Assembly (NCBI GenBank): GCA_016708585.1
Contig: JADJFK010000007.1
Location: 1-64,000, forward strand
Direction of reading: 5' to 3'
Length of the DNA: 64,000 bases
Source: Sulfuritalea sp.
GTDB taxonomy: Bacteria > Pseudomonadota > Gammaproteobacteria > Burkholderiales > Rhodocyclaceae
The position numbers and the translations under genes are program-made. Below are positions 8,506 to 15,104 of this stretch, in pieces. Positions within the stretch are counted from its first letter, which is position 1. Every line of letters starts with the position of its first letter. The notes below the pieces were generated by a model, which saw only the letters and a list, made by a program, of their open reading frames with translations, was not told the DNA's origin and searched no databases.

Positions 8506-8678
8506 CGCGGGCTGCTCCCCACCGCAGTCGCCTTCACGGCGCGCTGCGTGACCAGCGCCACCGCGATCCGGAGCGGCGAGCGCAGCGACAGGGCGCCGAC
8601 GGTGCGCACTCCATGCGCGCCACCGGCGGCGATGTTCACCGCAAACGCCATCCATTTCAGCATTGGTTCGGACTTCAT
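8502..8678 (-). CDS. Small ORF coupled between tetR and hlyD-like genes
   Basis: A 58-codon frame beginning MKSEPMLKWMAFAVNIAAGG. Its ATG overlaps the tetR stop (ATGA) and its TGA overlaps the hlyD-like ATG (ATGA). It has one hydrophobic stretch near the N-terminus and no recognised domain. The double overlap is the main evidence for translation. It may be a real small protein or only a coupling device that carries ribosomes from tetR to the adaptor gene. Confidence 0.5.
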   Translation of the reverse strand: MKSEPMLKWMAFAVNIAAGGAHGVRTVGALSLRSPLRIAVALVTQRAVKATAVGSSPR

Positions 8679-9298
8679 GTGATGCTCCTGATTCCGCGAC
8701 GGTAAAGGGCGAACACGACAGGGGCGTCAGCGCGCATTTGTGCCGCCCTGCCACTCAGCAGCGATTGCATGACCAGACCCTGGATGCTGCCGATGAAGGA
8801 AAGCGAAGCGGCTGCAGTATCGACCTCCGGCGCCACTTCGCCGCGGGCTTTCCCCGCATCGATCAGGCCGCTCAGGCGCTTCCGATAGGCGCTCATCAGG
8901 GTGCGCGCCATGCGCTTGGCGGGCGTGTCCTCGGCACGTTGCAGCTCGCCGAACAGCAGTCGTGGCACGCCGGGATGCTCGGCAACGAACTTGATGTGGG
9001 CCACGAACACCGCTTCCAGCGCGCGAAGTGGCGAGTCCGCGCTTTGAATGGCACGGTCTACCCGCTGCAGCAAGCGCTCGGCCACCCACTCCATGACCGC
9101 CTGCCAGATCGCATCCTTGCTCGGAAAGTGGCGAAACAGCGCGCCCTGCGTCAGATTCATGCGTTTCGCAATTGCGGCGGTAGTGATGTCGCCGGGATTC
9201 TGCTCGGCGGTCAGTTCGACCACCGCTTCGATGGTAACGGCCCGTCGCTGTTCGGCCGGCAAGTTCCTGGGTTTCGATTCGACCTGCATTGCAAACAT
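8675..9298 (-). CDS. TetR-family repressor of the exporter operon
   Basis: A 207-residue TetR regulator with an N-terminal HTH: the segment TAAIAKRMNLTQGALFRHF (about residues 40-58) is the helix-turn-helix with the usual F-x-H-F end. The C-terminal ligand domain is all-helical. The ATG at 9298 is six bases downstream of a perfect 10+10 palindrome at 9304-9327, so autorepression of the whole TetR-HlyD-FtsX-ATPase operon is very likely. An alternative start at 9289 (MQVESK) is possible because the upstream ribosome binding site is weak. Confidence 0.9.
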   Translation of the reverse strand: MFAMQVESKPRNLPAEQRRAVTIEAVVELTAEQNPGDITTAAIAKRMNLTQGALFRHFPSKDAIWQAVMEWVAERLLQRVDRAIQSADSPLRALEAVFVAHIKFVAEHPGVPRLLFGELQRAEDTPAKRMARTLMSAYRKRLSGLIDAGKARGEVAPEVDTAAASLSFIGSIQGLVMQSLLSGRAAQMRADAPVVFALYRRGIRSIT

Positions 9299-9303
9299 CC
9301 CAA

Positions 9304-9327
9304 AAGATAGTAACTGATTACTATCTT
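9304..9327. promoter_or_regulatory. Palindromic operator of the TetR-type repressor
   Basis: AAGATAGTAA-CTGA-TTACTATCTT is a perfect inverted repeat with 10-base arms, AT-rich in a GC-rich background, ending six bases upstream of the tetR start codon. Position and symmetry fit an autoregulatory TetR-family operator overlapping the promoter. Confidence 0.8.
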
Positions 9328-9403
9328 ATTCGGCGCATCCTTTCAGGTCAAGTGCGAACCGCCGCCCGATCTCGCCCCGCCACAGGGGTCGGCACCAGAA
9401 GGC

Positions 9404-10463
9404 TCAGGGATGTGGCTGGAAGAGTTTGCCGCTGGCGACGCCGGCGATGGTCTTGGCCAGGGTCAGGCTCCAGATCGCGGCGAGCAGCGCCCAGGCCAGC
9501 CAGCCGAAGGCCAGCGGCGTGGCGAGCCCGGTCACCTCGCTGATGCGCTGGCTGCCGAGCGTGAAGGCGCCCAGCGGAAAGGTGAAGGCCCACCAGGTCA
9601 GGGAAAAGGGCAAGGGCGCGATCTTCCTCACCGACCAGGTGAACAGGGCGGACAGCACCAGCCAGAAGGCGCCGAAGCCCCAGAGCAGGAAGATTGCTAT
9701 CAGGTAGGGCGCCTTGTCGCCGGCGAAGGGCGCGGCGGCAACCAGGTTGAGCGCGCTGACCACGATCACGCCGACCGGAGCGAGGTTGATCCAGAAGGTC
9801 GGCGCCATCGTCGGCGGCAGGCGCTTGTGCAACGTAGAAGCGATGGAATGCCAGCGCCAGCAGGGCCAGGTACATGAAGACGCCGGCGCCGAGGCCGATG
9901 CCATTGAGGGTCAGCGCCAGGTCGCGCAATGCCTCCGGCTGGCTGGCCAGCAGCGGCGCGCCGGCCACCGGGATGATCACCAGCCCGACCGGGGGGATGA
10001 AAATGCCGGGCGTGATGTGGTCGAGGTTGACGTGCTCGCCCTGCAGGATGGCGATCAGCACGGTCAGCGTCAGGCTGAACAGCAGCGCCACACCTATCCA
10101 CCAGGCAAGCAGCGCCAGCGACTCGTGGCCGCCGAAGGCGCGCAGTTCTCCGGCCAGCACCAGCAGGGCAATCGCGTAGGACGGATAGAAATTGGCCGCC
10201 ACCGGATGCTTGAAGGTCGCCGCGACCGCCGGCCAGGCCATGACCCAGCGCAGCAGCCAGGGAATGCTGATCAGCGCGAACAGCGCCAGGTTGAACCAGT
10301 GCAGCGCCCAGGCCAGATCGGCCAGCACCGGCAAGCGGTGCGAAAAATGCAGCGTCGCCAGGGCGAAGGCGCCGGTGCCCATGACGGCCGCGGGCCAACC
10401 GGGGGCAAAGGTCCTGACGATGAGCTGGAAGCTGACGGGAAGCGGGGCGGCGGGAGTGTTCAT
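9404..10463 (-). pseudogene. TDT-family transporter (tellurite/C4-dicarboxylate type), frameshifted
   Basis: The gene starts at 10463 (MNTPAAPLPVSFQLIV, then FAPGWPAAVMGTGAF) and runs in one frame to LALAFHRFYV near 9832. It then continues in the next frame as HKRLPPTMAPTFWINLAPVG to a stop at 9404. The span is 1060 bases, one more than a multiple of three, consistent with a single inserted base around 9830. Joined, it would give about 352 residues with ten helices, normal for TehA/Mae1/SLAC1-like channels that move small anions or organic acids. The start overlaps the stop of the CDF exporter gene (ATGA). A real mutation and a sequencing error are equally possible. Confidence 0.8.
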
Positions 10464-11368
10464 GACATTGAGTTACCAGTCGGGTGGGCACAACCGTGGT
10501 CCAGGCCGTCGAGTTCGATCTGTACCGTCGGGTGCGTGATGTGGAATCTTGTGTGCAGCTCGTCGGCGATCCCGGCGAGGAAGGCATCGCCCGGATGCCC
10601 GCCGGGCATCACCAGGTGCGCGCTGAGCGCGATGTCGGTGGTGCTCATGGCCCAGACATGCAGGTCGTGCACGTCGGCGACGCCGGGCAGGGCGCGCAGT
10701 TGCGCGGCGACCTCGGCGAGCACGATGCTGTCCGGCACGCCGTCGAACAGCAGGTGCAGGGATTGGCGCAACAAACCCCAGGTGCCGGCGATGATCACCA
10801 GCGCGATCGCCATGCTGGTCAGCGGATCGAGCCAGGCCCAGCCGGTCGCCAGATAGAGCGCGCCGGAGCCGACTACGCCGAGCGAGACCAGGGCATCGCC
10901 GGCCATGTGCAGGAAGGCACCGCGAATGTTCATGTCCGATTTGCTGCCCGACATGAACAGCGCGGCGGTCGCGCCATTGACCAGCACGCCGACGGCGGCG
11001 ACGACCATGATGGTGATGCCGTCGGTCGGCGCGGGCGCCTGCAGGCGGTGGCCGGCTTCCCACAGCAGCGAGCCCATCGCCACCAGCAGCAGCACGGCGT
11101 TGGCGAAGGCAGCGAGGATCGAGGCGCGCTGCCAGCCGTAGGTATGGCGATGATCCGGCAGCCGGCCGGCGGCGAGTGCCGCAATCCATGCCAGTACCAG
11201 CCCGGCGACATCGGAAAGATTGTGTCCTGCATCCGCGAGCAGCGCGAGCGAGCCGGCCTGCCAGCCATAGGCCGCCTCGACCAGGACGAAGCCGAGGTTC
11301 AGCGCGATGCCGATGGCAAAGGCCCGGTTGAATGCGGCCGGGCCGTGGTGGTGCGGATGTTTACTCAT
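10460..11368 (-). CDS. Cation diffusion facilitator (Zn/Cd/Co exporter, CzcD/ZitB-like)
   Basis: A 302-residue CDF protein with six predicted helices and a cytoplasmic C-terminal domain. The metal-site pattern HxxxD appears in LLADAGHNLSDVAGL (second helix) and again in HMAGDALVSLG (fifth helix). An N-terminal HPHHHG and the His segment DHRHTYGW are typical metal-binding features. It would export zinc, cadmium or cobalt from cytoplasm to periplasm in exchange for protons. It is translationally coupled to the broken TDT gene downstream. The closest functional analogues are ZitB/CzcD; the metal is not determinable here. Confidence 0.9.
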   Translation of the reverse strand: MSKHPHHHGPAAFNRAFAIGIALNLGFVLVEAAYGWQAGSLALLADAGHNLSDVAGLVLAWIAALAAGRLPDHRHTYGWQRASILAAFANAVLLLVAMGSLLWEAGHRLQAPAPTDGITIMVVAAVGVLVNGATAALFMSGSKSDMNIRGAFLHMAGDALVSLGVVGSGALYLATGWAWLDPLTSMAIALVIIAGTWGLLRQSLHLLFDGVPDSIVLAEVAAQLRALPGVADVHDLHVWAMSTTDIALSAHLVMPGGHPGDAFLAGIADELHTRFHITHPTVQIELDGLDHGCAHPTGNSMS

Positions 11369-11443
11369 TCATGGGGGAGAAGCGCGGCAGGCTCCCGGTC
11401 GCGCAGGGCCGGAAGCCCACCATGGTTGCCGGCATGATGCCGA

Positions 11444-11830
11444 TTACTTGAAGTAGCCGCGCGCCTTCATGCGATCACAGCCGTTGTTGCGCGGTGCCGG
11501 CAGGGTCTTGCCCTGTTCCCTGGCACGGACTTCCATGGCCTTGTGATGCTCTTCCTGCAAGGCCTTGCATTCGTCGTAGGACTTGGTGGCGCGCATCTTG
11601 TCGCGATGTACGGTGCGCTCTTCGGGACTCATCAACTGGTAGCCCCAGGTGTTGTCCTTGTTCGCGTTGAATTGCATGCCCCTGCCGCCGCCCGGGCCCA
11701 TGCCGGCGCCCTGACCCATGCCCGGACCGGGGCCCATGCCCGAACCGGGACCCATGCCCTGTTGCGCAAAAGCGGTGGAAGCCAGCGATGCGCCCAGAAC
11801 AGCCAGCAACGCAATGTGTCTGAGTTTCAT
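11444..11830 (-). CDS. Small exported protein with GMGPG repeats
   Basis: A 128-residue secreted protein: a signal peptide (MKLRHIALLAVLGASLASTAFA), a low-complexity stretch with repeated GMGPG units (about residues 25-52), then a charged helical part with MSPEERTVHRDKMRATKSYDEC and HHKAMEVRAREQGKTLP. The ATG at 11830 is preferred over 11836 because AGGAG sits six bases upstream, whereas it directly touches the earlier ATG. It resembles small periplasmic proteins found near metal-efflux genes, though no named family is assigned. It follows the CDF gene's promoter side and is on the same strand. Confidence 0.75.
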   Translation of the reverse strand: MKLRHIALLAVLGASLASTAFAQQGMGPGSGMGPGPGMGQGAGMGPGGGRGMQFNANKDNTWGYQLMSPEERTVHRDKMRATKSYDECKALQEEHHKAMEVRAREQGKTLPAPRNNGCDRMKARGYFK

Positions 11831-12237
11831 GACCATCTCCTTTGAAAAGATCGACCGGTGTTCGAAAATTTACCCAACTGCAATATAAGCCTAGTCTAAT
11901 TTTACAGGCATTCAAGCGGGAAATTGTGAGGGTTTGTGACAAGATCGGAAACCGGCGCCGCACCCACGACGGTGGGAGGCCATCGCCGGCAAGCTTGCGG
12001 GAACCGCCGATCCAGACTATGACCGCCATGATGTGGAACAGGACCAAAATGTGATTCATTCGCAATTCCCCGCTGACCAGCGCTCCCTCGTGCTCCGCCG
12101 GGCGCGAAGGTGGCGCGACCATCAGACATCATCCCGGCAAGACCCCGGACTGAACGCAAGTGTATTTGCGGCATGCCATCTGGCGCAACCGGCGTTGCGA
12201 CGGCAAAATCACACCTTGCACGACACTCCTCCACAGC
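11831..12237. other. Intergenic region with a short membrane-protein remnant
   Basis: About 400 bases separate the GMGPG gene from napF. On the minus strand, an ATG at 12059 opens MNHILVLFHIMAVIVWIGGS, which looks like the first helix of a CopD/DUF2269-type membrane protein, but similarity is lost after about 20 residues. The AT-rich stretch 11880-11920 probably holds the promoter of the GMGPG gene. No FNR box is seen upstream of napF. Confidence 0.4.
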
Positions 12238-12711
12238 ATGGTCAGTCGCCGTCAATTCCTGCGCGGTAATTTCAGGGCCGCCAACCCGCCGCCGCGCCCG
12301 CCATGGGCGCTGGCGGAAGAACTGTTCATCGACGCCTGCAGTCGCTGCGGCGACTGCGTCCCGGTTTGCCCGACGCGGATCATCGTCATCGTCCGCGGCT
12401 TTCCGGAACTCGATTTCAGGCGCGGCGAGTGCACTTTCTGTGGCGCCTGCGCCGCCGCCTGCAAGGACGGCGCGCTGCCACGCCACGATGCCCAGGCCTC
12501 GCCGTGGCAGATCAAGGCGCGGGTGGCCGACGCCTGCCTGGCACAACGCGGAGTGGAATGCCGGATTTGCGGCGAACATTGCGAACCGGCCGCGATCCGC
12601 TTCAGCCCGCGCCTCGGCGGGCCGCCGCTGGCGGAAATCGACGCCGCAGCCTGCACGGGCTGCGGCGCCTGCGTGGCGCCCTGCCCGGTGGCGGCGATCA
12701 GCGTCGCCTGA
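12238..12711 (+). CDS. napF: Ferredoxin-type protein NapF
   Basis: A 157-residue cytoplasmic iron-sulfur protein starting MVSRRQFLRGNF, the typical NapF opening. Cysteine motifs CSRCGDCVPVCP, CTFCGACAAACK and CTGCGACVAPCP would bind 4Fe-4S clusters; an extra CRICGEHCEP lies between the second and third. NapF assists NapA maturation or Fe-S insertion in the cytoplasm. Unusually it is on the opposite strand, convergent with napDAGHB, and ends 92 bases before napB. A shared hairpin terminator lies in that gap. Confidence 0.92.
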   Translation: MVSRRQFLRGNFRAANPPPRPPWALAEELFIDACSRCGDCVPVCPTRIIVIVRGFPELDFRRGECTFCGACAAACKDGALPRHDAQASPWQIKARVADACLAQRGVECRICGEHCEPAAIRFSPRLGGPPLAEIDAAACTGCGACVAPCPVAAISVA

Positions 12712-12730
12712 ACTTCCCGCCATCCCGCAA

Positions 12731-12773
12731 GCGCCGTCTGCAAGGGGTACCGTCTCCGGTGGGCCGGAGACGG
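12731..12773. terminator. Hairpin terminator shared by napF and napB; repeated element
   Basis: CCGTCTCCGG-TGGG-CCGGAGACGG at 12750-12773 forms a perfect 10-bp stem followed by ATTTTG, between two convergent genes. The preceding GCGCCGTCTGCAAGGGGTA is nearly repeated at 46406 before another hairpin, so this is one member of a small terminator-like repeat family. Confidence 0.7.
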
Positions 12774-12803
12774 ATTTTGCGCTGGCGGACCCGCCGCCGC
12801 TTG

Positions 12804-13235
12804 CTACTTGATGTTGCCGGTGAAACGGTTCTCGACCAGCGCCGGCGCATCGACCTGCGGCACGTGGCAACTGCTGCAGACATGGCGCGAGGCGTCGAAG
12901 GCCTTGGTCGCGGCGACGAAATGGCTGTCGCCCATCTTCGGCGAATTCTTCTTCACGTAGTTGGCCGGGCCGTGGCAATCCATGCACTGGTTTTCGGTGA
13001 GGGTCACTTCATCGAAATTATCCACCGCGTGCGGGATCACCGGCGGCTGGGTGCTGAAGGTGCGCGCCACGGAAGAGTTCGTTCCCGGCCGCTTGCCGAC
13101 ATATTCCTTTGCCGCCGGTGCCGGGTCGGCGGCGGCGACATCGGCACCGCGTATCGAAACCAGGGGTTCGTAGCTGGCGCAACCCACGATGACGGTCAGC
13201 AGCGATGCCAGGAGGATGGTGACGGTTTTCTTCAT
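12804..13235 (-). CDS. napB: Diheme cytochrome NapB, small subunit of periplasmic nitrate reductase
   Basis: A 143-residue periplasmic electron carrier with heme sites CMDCH (84-88) and CSSCH (120-124). Conserved distal histidines lie at about 70, 105 and 118 (VIPHAVD, DSHFV, SRHVC). The N-terminus ends in VIVGCAS, so it may be a lipoprotein or have a normal signal peptide. NapB passes electrons to NapA. It is the last gene of napDAGHB, 31 bases after napH. Confidence 0.95.
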   Translation of the reverse strand: MKKTVTILLASLLTVIVGCASYEPLVSIRGADVAAADPAPAAKEYVGKRPGTNSSVARTFSTQPPVIPHAVDNFDEVTLTENQCMDCHGPANYVKKNSPKMGDSHFVAATKAFDASRHVCSSCHVPQVDAPALVENRFTGNIK

Positions 13236-13266
13236 GATGGACTCCCCAGACGAAATTTAAGGTTGA

Positions 13267-14184
13267 TCACTTGGGCGCCGCTTGCGGGACGCCGGTAACG
13301 GGTTCGACGCTATTCACGACTTTGTTGAAACGGGTACCGAAGGCAAATACGTCCTTCGAACAGACATCGATACAGCGACCGCAGTTGGTGCAGTTGGATT
13401 CCAGAATCACCGGCGGCGTGCCGTCTATGGCTTTCAGCGCCGGGCGGATGACCTGCGGCTCGGGGCAGACGGCAAAACAGTCCATGCAGTCGTTGCAGGC
13501 TTCGCGGGCCGGCAGTTTGATCCTTGTCAGCGTGTACCTGCCGATCAGGCTGTAGAAGGCCCCGACCGGGCAAAGATGTCCGCACCAGCCGTGGCGCATG
13601 ACGAACAGGTCGAAGAGAAATACGGCGAGCAGCACCGCCCAGGCCAGGCCGAGGCCGAAGATCAGGCCGCGATGCATCATCGATACCGGATTGACCATTT
13701 CCCAGGCGATGCTGCCGGTCACGGCGGCCGCCACCAGCGTCATGCCCAGCATCCAGTAGCGCGTTGGCCGGCTGATGTGGGCGCTGCCCTTGAGACCCAG
13801 CCGCACGCGCAGCCAGTAGGCGAAATCGGTCAGCAGGTTGACCGGGCAGACCCAGGAACAATAGGCGCGGCCGCCGACCAGCAGGTAGAACAGCACGACG
13901 ATGGTCACCCCGATCAGCGCCAGTTTTTCCGGCACCTGCCGCGCCAGCAGCGACTGGAGGATGACATAGGGATCGGTCAGCGGCAGGAAGTTCAGGGTGT
14001 AGCTGAAATTCAGGTTGCCCTTGACGATCCAGATGCCGAACCAGGGGCCGACGAGGAACAGCAACAGAATACCCACCTGGCTGCTGCGGCGCAGGAACAG
14101 CCACTTGTGCGCGGCCAGCCAACCCTTGGCGGCGATGGCTTCGACGCCGGGGCGAGTGGCTGAAGTTTTCAGGGTGGCGTTCAC
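13267..14184 (-). CDS. napH: NapH, membrane quinol dehydrogenase iron-sulfur protein
   Basis: A 305-residue protein with four helices in its N-terminal two thirds, two cytoplasm-side CX3CP motifs (CSWVCP and CGHLCP) and two ferredoxin-type clusters, CNDCMDCFAVCP and CTNCGRCIDVC, near the C-terminus. With NapG it oxidises menaquinol or ubiquinol and feeds NapB/NapA. The start is a GTG at 14184 that overlaps the TGA of the frame-corrected napG (GTGA), which both supports this start and shows where napG should end. Confidence 0.93.
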   Translation of the reverse strand: MNATLKTSATRPGVEAIAAKGWLAAHKWLFLRRSSQVGILLLFLVGPWFGIWIVKGNLNFSYTLNFLPLTDPYVILQSLLARQVPEKLALIGVTIVVLFYLLVGGRAYCSWVCPVNLLTDFAYWLRVRLGLKGSAHISRPTRYWMLGMTLVAAAVTGSIAWEMVNPVSMMHRGLIFGLGLAWAVLLAVFLFDLFVMRHGWCGHLCPVGAFYSLIGRYTLTRIKLPAREACNDCMDCFAVCPEPQVIRPALKAIDGTPPVILESNCTNCGRCIDVCSKDVFAFGTRFNKVVNSVEPVTGVPQAAPK

Positions 14185-15045
14185 AGCTTGCCTCCCTGGA
14201 AAGCCCTGGGCAGACCCGACGTGCTGCCGGGTGCCGAACCCGGTGCCGCATCGGCGGGAGCACTGGGCGAAAGCCCTTTGCCGCTTTCATATTTCATGCC
14301 CTCGGGCATGTTGTACCGGTGCTCGACATCCGGCGCTACCGAGGCTGCCGCCGGCCTTTTCCTTCTCCACCCAGCCCAGCCGGTAATGCGAACTGAGCTG
14401 GCCTTTGGCCATGTAGAGCGGGAAGACCTTGATCGAAGCCACCTCGGTGGGACAGGCTTTCTCGCACTTGCCGCAACCCGTGCAGTGATCGGAATGCACC
14501 ACGGGAATGAAATGGGTGTGCCGTCCGGTGCGCACGTTGACCTGCCGGTCGAGCGTGATGGCCTTGTCGATCACCGGGCAGACGCGATAGCAGATGTCGC
14601 AGCGCAGGCCGAGGAAATTGAGGCAGGTCTCCTGGTCGACGAGCACCGCCAGGCCCATTTTCGACTTGTTGATGTCCTTCAGGGAATGATCCAGGGCGCC
14701 GGTAGGACAGGCCTTGACGCAGGGGATGTCCTCGCACATTTCGCAGGGCAGCTGGCGCGCGACGAAGTAGGGCGTACCGGTCGACATCGGCTCTTCGGGT
14801 TTGGCCAGGTGCAGGATGTCGAAGGGACAGTCGCGCACGCACAGTCCGCAACGGATGCAGGCGGCAGAGAACTCGGTTTCCGGCAATGCACCGGGCGGCC
14901 GTATCGCAGCCGGCGGCAAGGCCTTGGCATGCCTCGCGTAGAGTCCGACCCCCAGCCCCAGCAAGCCGACGCCGCAGGCCATGCGCGCGGTGTCGGCAAG
15001 GAACTGCCGGCGGGCCGCTGCGCTGGGCTTGTTCTCGTTGTCCAT
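14181..15045 (-). pseudogene. napG: NapG, periplasmic Fe-S protein, frameshifted near its C-terminus
   Basis: The N-terminus has a Tat-type signal (RRQFLADTAR). Four ferredoxin motifs follow: CIRCGLCVRDCP, CEMCEDIPCVKACP, CDICYRVCP and CTGCGKCEKACP. In the present frame the protein ends at 14287 with an unrelated tail. Shifting one base at about 14338-14342 restores VAPDVEHRYNMPEGMKYE and a C-terminus to 14181, whose TGA overlaps the napH GTG exactly. The corrected length is 287 aa. All four clusters lie before the shift, so the truncated form could still function. Confidence 0.85.
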
Positions 15046-15104
15046 GATCCCTGGCCGGGGAGCGCACTTTCCTCACGACTCCCCATGCCCTCCGCTTCGC
15101 CGGG

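Noticed and set aside
6322..8682. 786-codon plus-strand frame across the ftsX-like and hlyD-like genes
   Set aside because: It is rich in His, Gln, Asp and Arg as expected of an antisense shadow, and it spans two well-supported genes.
11660..11775. Tandem DNA repeats in the GMGPG gene as a mobile or CRISPR-like array
   Set aside because: The repeats are short, irregular and fully explained by a glycine/methionine-rich protein segment.
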